DNA of 64,000 nt from Combretum micranthum (GCA_024138025.1 JAMXBD010002782.1:1-64000), one strand, 5' to 3'. Positions 38,747-51,343 are shown, numbered from the stretch's first letter. Notes: a model not told the origin generated them from the letters alone. Program-made: numbers and translations.

Positions 38747-39541
38747 ATGCCGCTGCAATCACAAGGCAAGTAATGAAATCCCATGAATGTCTGTTGTTAC
38801 TAGTTAAGTTACACTACACGTATTTGAATTTTGCTTCTCCTTTTATTTATTTTTATATTTAATATATATATATAATATATATTGTTTTTCACCCCATCTA
38901 CAGTTGTACCGTTAGAGATTGCTGGCGCTGGAGTCGTTGAATCAAAAGAGCTATCAGCGTTACGCATCTTATTCGCAGTGACGTTCGCTCTCACTGGGTT
39001 TTGTTTTGCAATCCTAATTGTTGGTAATTTTCTTATAGCAACTGAACCTTGCCTTACGGTTGAATCAATCAACCCGCTCACTCCTATAAATGTTACTGCT
39101 CCCCAAAATCCCTCCTCAACATCTCCATCGTCTAGTATTACCGGCTCATGGAACGTCTCATTCGGTTTATACAATCGTGTTCATGTGCAAATCACCTATT
39201 ACGATAATATTGATGTAACGTTGTATTATCGTAATGTTTCCATCGGACACACGACCATCCACTTCTCTAATCTCCACCAGCGTAAACGCCAAACTAGGAT
39301 CCACATGACCACTAGGATTGATACTGAATCGGCGCATCTTGATGATCTTGTGGCTTATTATTTAGCACGGGATATAGACGATGGAAGAACCATCGCCATT
39401 TATCAATTGGAAGTGGTGGTCCATGCTCGTGTTATGCCGAATTGGCGGCTTGGCCGAAAATCAACACTCAAGTTCAAGTTTGATACGACACAAGGTTCAC
39501 CTGGCTATGGGCTTTGGCCATCTTGTTCTGTTATACTCTAG
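38747..39541 (+). CDS. LEA_2 (NDR1/HIN1-like) membrane protein, copy A, GC-AG intron
   Basis: This is a predicted single-pass membrane protein of the LEA_2 family, often linked to defence or stress at the plasma membrane. Exon 1 (38,747-38,765) starts ATGCCGCTGCAA. The 138-bp intron begins GCAAGT instead of GTAAGT and ends CTACAG. Exon 2 is 38,904-39,541, for 218 residues in total. A membrane segment spans about 27-49 (ILFAVTFALTGFCFAILIV), then TEPCLTVESINPL. The LEA_2 domain follows, with SITGSWNVSFGLYNR, ITYYDNIDVTLYYRNVSIG and a C-terminal beta-rich stretch ending FWPSC/LWPSCSV-type. AAG-GCAAGT is the usual form of functional GC-AG introns, so the gene may well be active. Copy B lies 14 kb away. 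Confidence 0.75.
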
Positions 39542-42500
39542 TTTCATTGTTATCATTGGAAGGACAAATTTTCGGCTTTATTTCTTTACTTAACTATCTG
39601 TTAGCACCACTATTTGAGATTAAAGAGTCTTAGTCAATTCCCTCCCCATTAGATTATAGTGTCTTAGGAATTTTTTAGCTGGACTGATGTTTTGGGTTTT
39701 TCTGTTAATTGTTATTTATTGTTATTAGAGTTTATATTCTGAAAAATCAATGGTGAAGACCGGTTTCATTAAATTATTAAAGGGTTATTTACAAAATCTT
39801 ATCGTGTTTTAACCAATTTGTAAACACATGTCCTGTGTTAATTTTTTTTTGGACAAATAGATGACCTGAATTTTATACAAAAGTGTCAATATTATGTAAT
39901 AATTTTATAATAACACCTAAAAAATGATTTTTAATATTTTACTTATTTAATTTTTTAAGTAATAATTTTTATTAAATTATTTTTTTTAAACCAATAAAAC
40001 TTTAAACATATCATTCTAATATTAATTAATTATATAAACAATTTTGTATCATCTATTTGTCAAAAAAATTAACACATATCATGTATTTGTAAATTGACCA
40101 AAACACAAAATATGTCTTTGTAATTAACCCATTATTGAAACTATTAATATTTTTTCACTTTAATATTTTTGTAATCAATTTAATGATAATCTTACCGATC
40201 GTAGCATAGAAATTTTATTATTCTTCCCACTAAATGGTAAAGCTTTTCCCTAAATTTGATCTATAACTTTGTGTAAATTAAACTTAGTGATAAAGCAATA
40301 AATTTTCTTTAAATGATAATCAAAACGAACATATTGCTAACATCACATACTATAAAAATATATGATACTGATATATGCTATTACTTAATTCTAGGAAACA
40401 TAATATATTAGAATTTTATGTAATCACATATATGTATCGCATATAAAAAGTTATCATCATCCAAAAGATATCAGTAAAACATTACGAATTAGGAGTTGTA
40501 TTGTCTTGCATTTATGTATAAATTGTAGTAATTCTAATAGTTACATTACTTCCAATGAAAACAATGTGTTTTAGACAAAAGCTTTTTGGAAGTAAAAGCC
40601 TTTATAATTGAATGATACAAACACCAATCTCCTAGTAAAATTAATCTAGTCCGTCCCCTTTGTCTAAAGTTGTAGTTAGTAGTAAATGGTTTAAAAAAAA
40701 AAAAAGCTTCTAGAGTTAAATATTTTCTAGCTAAAGTCCCATGCCATACATGGATTTTGATTTAAGGTATATATATTTACTTAAAGGTTTTTCTCAATTA
40801 ACAAATCAAAGATATAACATGTTAATACTACATTCATATTTAAAAAGAAATTGCCATGACATTACTATTTATTAGGATAGTGTTAAAACCACAACCTAAA
40901 ATTTGGTTTTTTTTCCTTTTGTTTCCTTTTTATCTCACCTAAAATTTTAAGTTGTTAAATGTGATCCAATTTTTTATATAGGATTGGTTCCATTAGTTAT
41001 TAATAACTTAAATCTATATTAAACCATGATTAAACCACTGAAATATTTTTTTTAATAACATCTATAGTCAATTCAATAGTCGAATCAAGACTTGTATGAT
41101 CCCATGATAGAACTATAAAAACATGTTGTACCCAATCCAACTTTCACTTATCAAATATTATACTTAATTAAATTTTTTACTTGTCAAATTGACTACCCCT
41201 ATTATGTTAACAAAAATGATGTGACAAATACTCATTAAATAAAAGTATTAATAGAGATTAACTAGAGGTGAAAATGTTAATGTGAATGTGGTGGAGAAAA
41301 AATTATTTATGATAAAAATTAATATGAATACTGAATAGACCCTGTATGGATTAAATTTTTTTATGGAACCGTACATCACGATATACCAATATAGATAATT
41401 CGAGAACAGTAACTCTTCAGTCAGTAACCAATATATTTAAAGGCCCCACTCAACACATCTCTTTTATCAAATTAGAAGCGTAAAATTAAAGGAAAAAAAG
41501 AGTTAGTCATGCTTCATTATATTCATTGAAAATTAAAAGAAGAACTTTTTTTTTTTTTGCCAAAGACTTTATAATCTAATGCTATCGCTCTGGTCTTCCC
41601 AAATAAAATGTGTCAATTTGATTTCTACCTTCTATTATTGTAGTGGCCAAAAGAAAAAAATATATCCATACTTAATATGCTCATGTTTTCCAGAAGATAT
41701 TCTATCACCATCAATTTTGAAAGATATTTTTCCAGGATTTTTCAAATTTCACATAGTGCAAAAGAGATGCTCATTAACAGGATACAAAAAAAATCCAAAT
41801 AAGTCGTAAGAATGCAAAACAAATGAAATGAGTTCACTATCACCAAAAGATCTTAACCATGCGAGAACTATTACCGTCTTTCTCATTCCTACTAAAAGTG
41901 CATAGAAAATGAAAACTAGCTTTTCCCTTATTTCCGGGAACAAAAAAAGCATCAATGGTGTACCGAGTTAGAGGAAAAATAATATTCAAGGAGTAGTACT
42001 TACACTTCATGAGCAACAGATTTTTGTTTGTAAATTTTGGAAGGATGAATTGCTAAATTTCTTTCTATAAGTGGCGGTATTTCTCGATTATTAGGTCACT
42101 CCTGCAATTGTTCCTTATAAATGGGTCACGGTATTAGATTTAGAAGGATTTCATTATGTATTTTTTATATTATGGAAAGTTATATATTTGTTTTATAATC
42201 AGTTCCTTTAATGGTCAAATTTAATAGATATTTACCATAGATTTATGTATATAACCATAATTTTTACATATATAAATCCACAAACTATAAACATATAATA
42301 TATATTATAATTCATTTGTTACATAAATTAAATAAGTTACATGCGTGTGTTTAGAACATAATATATAAATCATATATAACATATTATACAAATTTAAGAT
42401 AATATATAACATAAATGACATATATATTGTAAATATTATGTGTAATATACATATATATACATATAATAAATATAATATAAATAATCCCTAACATGTTGTG

Positions 42501-42788
42501 TTTTAATATGATTGAATCTTTTAATATGTTATGTTTCTCGTATTATAGCTTTTAAGCATATTGTGTTTGTTGGTTATAATTACAAGATCATATACTTGTT
42601 AGTTAAAAATATGGGTCTTTTTTTCTTTTTTCTTTTTTTGTTACCATCAATTTTCCACTAATGCCATTGAAATACCCCAAACCCTTACCTAGATAATTTA
42701 GAAACGGTTTAATTAAATAATATAATAGATAGTTAATTTCGAATATAGTTAGACAATTTAAATAGATAAAATGATTATCTACCCCCAA

Positions 42789-43040
42789 GAGTAGATTGCA
42801 AAATGTTTTATTAAAATTTTGTTTCTTAGAAAGTTGATATGCTCGGTTGAGAGTAGAGTTTTTATTTAAAAGTTGCTTTGTAAAATAGATTTTCCACTAC
42901 TAAATCCAGTTATTTGAAAATCTAACTAAACAATTTCATAACCTAAAATTGAGTAGCAATGCTTAATATAAACAAAATCTTTTAAAGGAAGCATGAGTTT
43001 GTAATACTTTAGAATATTATACGTGACGGCAGTGCCCTAA
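42789..43040 (+). repeat. Dispersed repeat family member in copy A
   Basis: Starts AAGAGTAGATTG and shares TTTTGTTTCTTAGAAAGTT with 9,889-10,135 and 56,230-56,480. The matching downstream block is 44,828-45,000. Confidence 0.55.
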
Positions 43041-43699
43041 TTGATTTAATGTTTAATTAAGTTTTTAGGATGTTACAAAGAATAAATCTATCGAACCTAT
43101 TCCACTTCACTAGTTCTCCCATATTCATCAATAACGCCCCTTAACCTTTGTAACCCTCCTCTTGAGTTTGTATCTTACTTCCTAACTTTATATCTAGTTT
43201 GTGATGGCTTAGAAGGAATTGAAATGGATAAAATTTGGATTTGTTTGGGCTTGAGAGAAGAAAAGAAACGAGAGAGAGATGATGAGAGAGGGTCTATTTT
43301 AGGGTAGATATTTGTTGCCTACTTTTGACTTTGGGGGCATATATGGAACTCTTTAGAAGTGTAGGAACATGGCTTTGGACTATAGGTTTTGTGTGTGGGC
43401 TTGGTTATTAATTTCGTTGAACTTAGGCTAAAATTTTAGGCTCCAAAATCTGCTAAGGTTTACAATTAATCACACATACAACTTAATTTAAGTGAATTTC
43501 TACAAACATATATATTTACAATTCTACTAACACATATATACTGCAATTACAAGAATTTCTCATATATAAAGAATTTGTCATATCATCAAATTAAGTTATA
43601 CTAACTTAACTATAACAATTAAATTCATAAATCATCAATTAATTAATAAAAGCAAATTAGTTTAGTATATTAATTTTAGATTATTTCATACTATGAGTT

Positions 43700-44163
43700 T
43701 CAAAATTAACTATCTATTACTTATGTTTTTTGTTCAAAATTTAAGTTTTACTTTATTTTATGGTTTATTTAATATTTTACAATTCTCGGGATTGTTTAAT
43801 TGAGTCCAAGGTTACGTGTTGACTCGGGTTCACTTTTAGTATTAATTTAAATTTTCTATTCTATAATTCGCTGAAAGTTTTAAAATTTTATAATGTTGTC
43901 ATTAAATAATATTTGGGTGTGTTGTCTCGAGTCATGTGTTAGGGATCAGATAGATGAATTGTTAAGCGTACGGGTTCGAATCGAGTCCGTTTTGTTTTTT
44001 GAAGATTCTCTTTTTCTTAAGATTATGAAATTCATATTTGATCTTATTTAGAGTTTCTAGAATTCAGTTTTAACTTGGGTTTATTTTGGGGATTTGATTT
44101 CCGTATTAGCTTTAAGATTATTATTTTTTTTTTTAAGAATACGAAAAAATTCAGGGGTTTGCA
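43700..44163 (-). mobile_element. Old gypsy-type LTR fragment in copy A
   Basis: The order CGGGTTCGAA, GATTCTCTTTTTCTTAAGATTA, then TCAGTTTTAACTTGGGTTTA parallels the 1-1309 LTR. The edge at 44,163 reads TGCAAACCCC on the minus strand, against TGTAAACCCC in copy B at 57,513 and TGTAAGCC at 1309. It is the U3 start of a related LTR, predating the duplication. Confidence 0.5.
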
Positions 44164-44342
44164 TAAATGGCATGCTTTCCCATAGGGTGTTGTGCCCAAG
44201 AGTGTTTTAAAAGTAATTTAATAGGCCCAAAGACCATCATCTATTTCTTCAGTCCAGTCTTTCCTGTTTGTTGTGACTGCTTTTTCCAAGATTCATTTGA
44301 ATTCTCTATTAAAAACTAAAGGTGCATGATACTACCTTGCAG

Positions 44343-44410
44343 GTGATGTTGATGATGATTACTATAATGATATGAGATACAGGACTGATTGGGAAGCCTT
44401 TTTAGACTAG
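44343..44410 (+). other. Possible C-terminal exon relic (copy A)
   Basis: After an acceptor TTGCAG an open stretch reads DVDDDYYNDMRYRTDWEAFL then D and a stop. A similar peptide, DDDCYDDLRYGTDWEKFLVE-stop, occurs on the minus strand at 63,423-63,489. In copy B (57,756-57,824) the acceptor is CTG and one base is inserted. The family is unknown to me. Confidence 0.35.
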
Positions 44411-46199
44411 TGGGATGGCTAGGAAACCCATGTGTGAACCAAGCTGTTATGTTTAAGTTTTCTTAAAGACTTTGAAGAAGAAATATATTTTGTTATAGGC
44501 TTGTTGTAAAAGCCTTAGTTTGTAAAATAAGATTTTAAGTGTGTTTCTTATGCTTTCTTCATAAACAAGTTTTGTATCCTTTGAAGTGTCATTGGTATGA
44601 CACTAAAGTTATTCTAAGTTTTGTAAAGTTAACCTACTCATGTACTGAGTAGTTTTATATTAAAGTTCTATGAAATTATCACAGAATTAAACAAATAATC
44701 AATATATTTATCTTCTTTATGGACAACCTCACGAATAATACTTCAGTACTTTATAATACTAGAGTATTATGCATGGTTGAGGGATTTGACATGCCTAATA
44801 GTGGTATTAGGTAGGTCGGGTCCTTTCATAGTAAGATTTATTTTCAAATATAATCAATGTTAAAATCAATCTAATTATAAAAGATTTTATTGAAATTGAA
44901 AATATATGCAAAAAAATTATTCATGATTGAAATTATTAGATACAAATAATTTTCTTTTAATTCTAAATTAATATAATGGTTAAAATAATATAAAATTATA
45001 ATGGTTAAAATCAATAGATAATTGAAGATCATTTTCCGGCATTTGTGCTCAAATCAATGGAACATGATAATCCCTAATTATTTGGCTGCATCAAATTTCT
45101 ATAACTACAAAGTCAGGTAGACACACAGATAAGATTTAATCATAACCTCGATATAAAAGAGGATTCTGACAAGACGCACAAAGTAGAGTTTAATTCAATT
45201 ACCCATCAATTAAAAGTCAGTTTAATGTAAAGCTTTGTTTTACAAAAGGGACACTTGGAATTCATTGAATCTCAGCCTGCAGCTTCAGAAATTGATAAAA
45301 TGTATTCAAACCTTTGATTCCAGATTGAGAATCCTCACAAATTATTGGCCTTAATAAAATGTTGCTTTTGTTCCAAGGTTCTATTCAAAAATCAATATAA
45401 TGTAGCGCTTTCGCAGGTTACATGGGACTATGGGAGTTCCCAAAATTAAACCAGAATATGAACAATAGTGAATCTTTTCCCTTGGTAGTGGGCAATGACA
45501 TTGAATTTGCAAGTTGAGCATACATGTCCTGCTTATGGTTATTCACCTATCAGATCTGTATTCTGTATAATTTTTCTCAGACAGCAGGATACCTTTTAAA
45601 AGAAACTTCTTGTAGCTACAAGTCCCAACACAGCAATACTGATCAACACATTTGTTATGAGAAATAATTTCTGTTATCTCCATTCCTGTTGCATAGTTTC
45701 TGCTACTTGTTTAGCACAAAAAAAATTACCTCAGCAAACCTCATACACCGATAACATCCTTAGGCAAGAAGCTCAACCAAACTAAACCCTCAATCTAGCA
45801 TTGCCTTTGCTCTTAGATAATTTAACCAGACATCATTTATCACTTTACAGCATAATTAGTAAAATGGTTCAATGAGCCAACTCTAACCAAATTGTCACAC
45901 ACAGAGGCAAATGATCTCATTTTCCTAATATTCATATCACATCTGAGTTCAAGCACACTGGGTAATCAAGCAATAAATTCTTTCAGACTTCATATACAAA
46001 TAACTATAGTCCTATTACCTTCTTGTTACATTAGAATTCAGTTCCCTCCCTATTCTATATGGTGAAGTGAATGCGTCATAAGCAATATGGACCATTTTCC
46101 AACTTTAGCTTTAGTGACCTTCAATGGTGGTGGCGGTCCAAGGCTTGAGTGCAGAGCATCATCATTAATTTCAACCGTTTCAAACAACAACATCAATCG

Positions 46200-47810
46200 T
46201 GTTGGTTTCTCTCAAATGATGATTTTGATGATAACAAAAAGGAGTAAGTAATAACTAACATATTCATTAAGCGTGCAAGGATTCAATATAATCAAAGTGG
46301 TTTACAATGACTTAAGAGAATGATTTCAAAAGAGGCTTTAAGCAAAGAATACTTTAGATAGTGTTTGGAGAAGATTTCAAGAGCAAATGAGTTGTTAGAA
46401 GGTTAATCAGAAGGTTCTCCATTGGCTTTTTAAACCATCAGAAGGTTCGTCAGAAGGTGACCTGCAGTTTTTTGCTAAGCACGAACAATGTGCTCCAAAT
46501 TCGAATTTTTCTTTATGGATTTGATTTTTTGAAGACCCATCTCCAATGTTGAGTATATTTGGGTAATATACTCAATGTATTCCACAAAGTTGGTTCAATA
46601 TCCATGGGGATTCAAATTTCGTTGGATTAAAGTTCATTTGTTTGGGAAATTTATGTTTTGACAACAAGGGAAAGTCACGTACTTACAAGGATCCATCTTC
46701 AATAGTTTATTCAAGTTTTATTTGGAAATATGGAAGACATGATCCAAATATGCAAGGAACTTGTCTAATGATTATTTGTCTATACAATAAAGTCAAAATT
46801 TGTGGAAAATACGATCTTTTTGTTGCATGAACAGTACCAGACGAAGGAACAAGTCAACAACGGTGATTTCAAATTTGAATTTCAAGTTCAAGATAATCGT
46901 ACAAGTTGTTGGAGATTTAAACTTATCCATTAGAGCAAAAATTTCAAGATAATTACATCAAGATATCAAGAGTCAAAATTTACAAATTTTGAAGAAAGAG
47001 ATAAGCTGATATCATGATAGATATTGCTGATAAACTCCAACTGATATCATGCACAAGAAAATAGGAATAAGCTTATCCATTTCTTTTACTAGCCGTTGGT
47101 GTTATGAAGATAAAACTAGTGTTCATCCAAGAGAGAGAAAATATAAGAAAAATTCACGTGAAAAAGAACAAGAACCATCAGTGATAAAAGCTCTCCTTCT
47201 TTATATGCAAAATATTGTCATATTTCTATTATTGCATTTTGAGCAAAATTTTGTGAATACCTACTCTTTTTTCCTCTTATTTGATTTTACATAATTAGTG
47301 TAAGTTGAGAGTTACAAGTAGGCTTAGTAGATTGATTGATTAGGAGAATCAAGCTAAGTGAATTGTAGCCAAAGAGAATTGGCAAGAACTTCTTGTAACT
47401 TTATTATTGATTTGATTGGATAGTAGAACACAACCGGTGAGGAGTACCAGGACCCTGGCTTTGAGCTGGAAGAGAGGATTGACGCTCGAGGCGGAACCTC
47501 TATATATCGATTTGCACTTTCTTCTCCTTATCTCTCTTTAATTTCATGATTTTTATTGATGTTTTATATGTGTGATATATGCTCAGAAGATTAATCAGAG
47601 AGTAAATCATTCATATTTTTCTTACTCAAAGAGTTAAGAAGAAGGTTTCTAAGTGTGAAAGTCTTGAATCACTTTTAATCCGAATTTTTGCTTAAATCTT
47701 TTATTTGTTAAGATTATTATCTTAAGAAAATTTTAAAGCCATTTTAGTTGAATAACCAAGTGGTGTGAAATTTATTCAAAATTTTGAAAAGTAAATTTTA
47801 TAACCAATTC

Positions 47811-47848
<38 letters not shown>

Positions 47849-47872
47849 TTGGTTATCTTTTCCGGACCAACA
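46200..47872 (+). mobile_element. 5' LTR of a SIRE-like copia element
   Basis: It starts TGTTGGTTTCTCTC and ends ACCAACA, 2 bases before a primer-binding site. The first 640 bases recur at 50,711-51,343. It carries copies of ATCAGAAGGT (about 46,410-46,460). Copy B of the duplication has the uninterrupted site at 59,602-59,615. Confidence 0.8.
47812..47846 (+). repeat. 35-nt poly-C tract
   Basis: Thirty-five uninterrupted C residues sit between CCAATTCA and TCTTGGTTATC near the end of the 5' LTR. Related copia LTRs have a short C-run here, so this looks like an expansion. Its exact length should be treated with caution because homopolymers are error-prone. Confidence 0.8.
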
Positions 47873-47874
47873 AT

Positions 47875-47886
47875 TGGTATTAGAGC
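47875..47886 (+). promoter_or_regulatory. Primer-binding site (initiator tRNA-Met type)
   Basis: TGGTATTAGAGC differs by one base from the canonical plant TGGTATCAGAGC and lies 2 bases past the LTR end. Confidence 0.75.
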
Positions 47887-47983
47887 AGGGTTCAATTTTT
47901 AGAAAGAGTTTTTGTTTTAAAATTTGGATATCTACAATTGATATCCGAGCTAAACTTTTCTCATATTGAGTGATCCTTGAACA

Positions 47984-49704
47984 ATGGTTGACAATAATGT
48001 TGCAATTGATAGAGCACCATTCTTTGATGGCATGAATTATCCTTATTGGAAAATGAGAATGGAGACATACATCAAAGCTAATGATTTTGATTCATGGCAG
48101 GTTATCTTGCTTGGAGACACACAAGTCACTATGAATGGCGATGGGCATATAACTATTGATCAAAAGAAAGCCATTGAGAAAAACAACAAGGCTAAGAATC
48201 TTCTTTTAACTACCATTCATCATTGAATTTTATTTATTTTCTTCATGTAGCACTGCTAAACAAATATGGGATACTCTTAGTGAAACATATGAAGGAACAA
48301 GAACAATAAAAGATACTAAAATCAATGCACTTTTGCAAAGATATGAGTTGTTCAAGTTTAAACCTAATGAGAAAGTTAAGGATGCATTTGATAGATTTGT
48401 TGCTATTACTAATGAGCTAGCTTCTCTTGGAAAGAAGTTAGAAGAATCTGATCTTGTCAGGAAAATTCTAAGAATCTTACCGAAATCTTGGGATGCCAAG
48501 AAGACAGCAATAGAGGAAGCCAATGATCTTAGCACTCTCTCCTTAAGCCAACTCAAAGAAAAGTTGATGGCATATCAATCTCACATAGATGTGACAGAAG
48601 AGAGTGAAGGAAACAAAAAAGAAACGGCTTTCAAAACAGAAAAGGTGGATGATGACTCAGATTCTGATTCTAGTAGTGATGAAGACGAGGAAGTCAACTC
48701 ATTAGTTCGACATCTCAACAAAATTCTAAAGAAACAAGGTAAGAAAACTGTTAAGTATAAGAAATATTACTCCACTTGTGATGTAGGAAAAGGTTACAAA
48801 GAGAAAGAAAAGAAGAAGGAGAAAAAGGAAGTGGTGTGCTATGAATGCAAGAAGCCGGGCCATATTAAGTATGAATGCCCTGTACTTATGAAGAAGATGG
48901 AAAAGCATAAGAAGAAGCATAGATCCTTACTTGCCACATGGAGTGATTTAGACGAGTCAGAAACTAAATCAGAAAGTGCAAGTGAAGATGAAGAAGAAGC
49001 CAACTTGTGTCTAATGGCTACATCCGAGGTAAATTCTGATTCCGAAGTTGAAATGAGTGAAAATGAAATGTATTCTGAGATGAAAAAGCTCTTAAAGGCT
49101 CTTAAAAAGGCTGATTTGAAGAATTCAAAACTAGATGCCGAAAATAAAGCTTTGAAAAATGAAAAAGATGTTTTGAAACAAATAAACAAATTGCTTGTTG
49201 ATGAGAATGATATTTTGAAAATGATAATGAAAAATTGTTTGTCAAATCTGATGTTTTGAAGAAAGAGAATGATGTTTTGAAGAATGAGATTAAAGATTTA
49301 AAAGGAAGAGTAGAAGATTTGTCACAATCTATTAAAAACACTTTTAGTAAGTTTAATGAAAGTGACAAGAAGTTAAACATGCTTATAAGTAGTCAAAGAC
49401 ATTATTTATTAAGCATGGACTTGGATATGAACATGGAAATTCGAAAAATAGCATGAGTAAAACAGTATTTGTAAAAGCAAATGAATCTGGGAATGAAAAA
49501 GTTGTTATGCAATCTGTCAAAAAGAGTATGAATGGTAACAGCAGAGGCTACATCAGAAGGTATACTCAACAAAATTATCCTATCAGAAGGTATGGCAGAG
49601 GGTACAGGTATGCATATAATAATTATCCAAGACAAAATTATTATCAAAAGGTAAATCAAAGTACAATACACATCCATATGCATGTTCATTTTGTAATAGA
49701 ATAG
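47984..49704 (+). pseudogene. Copia gag polyprotein, broken
   Basis: The retrotransposon capsid gene starts MVDNNVAIDRAPFFDGMNYP with the WKMRME motif of copia-type gag (Retrotran_gag_2 family). The frame stops at 48,226 and resumes as STAKQIWDTLSETYEGTR from about 48,250. It then runs open to 49,259, including KFKPNEKVKDAFDRF and a CCHC zinc knuckle CYECKKPGHIKYEC (about 48,837-48,878). An acidic region and a Lys/Asn/Leu-rich coiled coil follow. A further frameshift moves the coiled coil to 49,235-49,456 and the Arg/Tyr-rich tail to 49,453-49,704. At least two frameshifts and the loss of pol show it is non-functional alone. Confidence 0.8.
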
Positions 49705-50149
49705 GTCATATAAAAAATATTTTTACAAAAGAAACAAGCTTAGTGATCAACAAGGAAACAAATTTTTCAATGGACCCAAACTTATATGGGTTCGTAAAGA
49801 AGTTTAACTTGTTTGTAAGTGAAGTGCAGGTACTAAAGGCAAATGTAAATAGATATTATCATGATCAATAATTGCCTCAATTGGAAGAGAAAAAATGTGC
49901 ATTCATAAGCAAGAAGGAAAAATCTAAAAATTTGGTACTATTATTCCAACTCCTTATAGATCCTTTTATTTGCTCTCCATGTTTTGATATGAAAATAATT
50001 ATTGAATATTTTTAAAATCATTTGGTATCATATTAAGGGGGAGCTTGTTTTCTAAAAGAAATTTATAAAGGGGGAGATATGTTTAAAACAAAGATAAGTA
50101 CATTGAACAAATATGTTGAAATTGTTTTACTGTATGTTAAAGGACAATT

Positions 50150-50460
50150 TTCTGCAATATATGAACAAATTTATGTCATTTTTGCACTTTTTAAAAACAA
50201 AATTCTGCACTTTTTGAGGAAATTTGAATTTTTTTTTTAAATTCTGCACTTTTCTACATTTTTTCTTCATTTTCTGTACAATTTCTGCATTTTATGCAAT
50301 AAAACTGCATTTTTCTGCAATTTATGTATTTTTCTGCAATTTCTGCACAATTCCTGCATTATTATGTATTTTTTTGCATTTTTGTTGCAAGTTTCTGTAT
50401 TTTCTGCACAAATAATTTCTGTTTAAAAAAAAATCTACATGATTTATAATTTTTCTGCAG
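50150..50460 (+). repeat. TTTCTGCA-rich low-complexity array
   Basis: Variants of TTTCTGCA and TTCTGCACTTTT recur about fifteen times at irregular spacing in the non-coding 3' part of the copia element. The open frame across it is Phe/Cys-rich noise. Confidence 0.6.
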
Positions 50461-50696
50461 CTTTAAAAAAAAAAGCATAAAAAAAACTACACTTTTGCAA
50501 CAAAATGTTTCTTACATACATGAAAAGTGTGCTTAAATTAAAGGAATTCATATTTGGTTATATATTTTGAATGGATATTTTGTTTTGATGCTAACAAAAA
50601 GGGGGAGAAAGTAAACAAAATATGAGATAAATATTTAGATAGAACTTTACATTTTCAAAAAATCATTATTTTGTCTATATAGGTTTTGTTATCATC

Positions 50697-50710
50697 AAAA
50701 AGGAGGAGAA
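50697..50710 (+). other. Polypurine tract of the copia element
   Basis: AAAAAGGAGGAGAA directly precedes the 3' LTR start TGTTGG. Similar GGGGGAG tracts lie near 50,034, 50,072 and 50,599. Confidence 0.65.
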
Positions 50711-51343
50711 TGTTGGTTTCTCTCAAATGATGATTTTGATGATAACAAAAAGAAGTAAGTAATAACTAACATATTCATTAAGTGTGCAAGGATTCATTAT
50801 AATCAAAGTGGTTTACAATGACTTAAGAGAATGATTTCAAAAGAGGCTTTATGTAAAGAATACTTTAGATAGTGTTTGGAGAAGATTTCAAGAGCAAATG
50901 AGCTATAAGAAGGTTAATCAGAAGGTTCTCCACTGGCTTTTTAAACCATCAGAAGGTTCGTCAGAAGGTCTATCAGAAGGTTCGTCAAAAGGTGACCTGC
51001 AGTTTTTTGTTAAGCACAAACAATGTGCTTCAAATTCGAAATTTTCTTTATGGATTTGATTTTTTGAAAACCCATCTCCAATGTTGAGTATATTTGGGTA
51101 ATATACTCAATGTGTTCCACAAAGTTGGTTCAATATCCATAGGGATTCAAATTTAGTTGGATTAAAATTCATTTTTTTTGGGAAATTTCTGTTTTGACAG
51201 CAAGGGAAAGTCACGTACTTACAATGATCCATCTTCAACAGTTTATTCAAGTTTGATTTGGAATATGGAAGACATGATCCAAATATGCAAGGAACTTATC
51301 TAATGATTATTTGTCTATACAAGGAAGTCAAAATTTGTGGAAA
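50711..51343 (+). mobile_element. Truncated 3' LTR of the copia element
   Basis: Matches 46,200-46,812 closely, then stops at GTGGAAAAT. It has two more AGAAGGT units than the 5' LTR. A short filler (about 51,344-51,361) leads straight into copy B of the segmental duplication. The remaining LTR, about 1 kb, is missing. Confidence 0.75.

Larger units (their letters stand above)
37284..46199 (+). repeat. Segmental duplication, copy A
   Basis: This block is repeated in the same orientation at 51,362-59,607 with high similarity, including intergenic DNA. It holds LEA_2 gene A and a long 3' region. Relative to B it has about 100 extra bases near 37,303-37,403, about 660 near 41,420-42,090 and about 115 near 43,455-43,570. 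It ends CATCAATCG, exactly where the copia element begins. Sequence after the gene is AT-rich with old LTR pieces and no second gene I can support. Confidence 0.85.
46200..51343 (+). mobile_element. Gag-only, pol-less copia (SIRE/Maximus-like) retrotransposon, 3' LTR truncated
   Basis: The order is 5' LTR, tRNA-Met-type primer-binding site, broken gag, non-coding 3' region with several GGGGGAG tracts, polypurine tract and truncated 3' LTR. Protease, integrase and reverse transcriptase are absent: the frame decays after a GPKLIWVRKEV-like word near 49,775-49,808. SIRE-like features are the C-run near the LTR end, a long coiled-coil gag and GGGGGAG tracts. It could only have moved with enzymes from another element. 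Confidence 0.75.

Noticed and set aside
38809..39174. Minus-strand frame opposite LEA_2 gene A (and 52,940-53,254 opposite gene B)
   Set aside because: It is the antisense shadow of the LEA_2 coding sequence, and its unusual residues track codons of the real gene.
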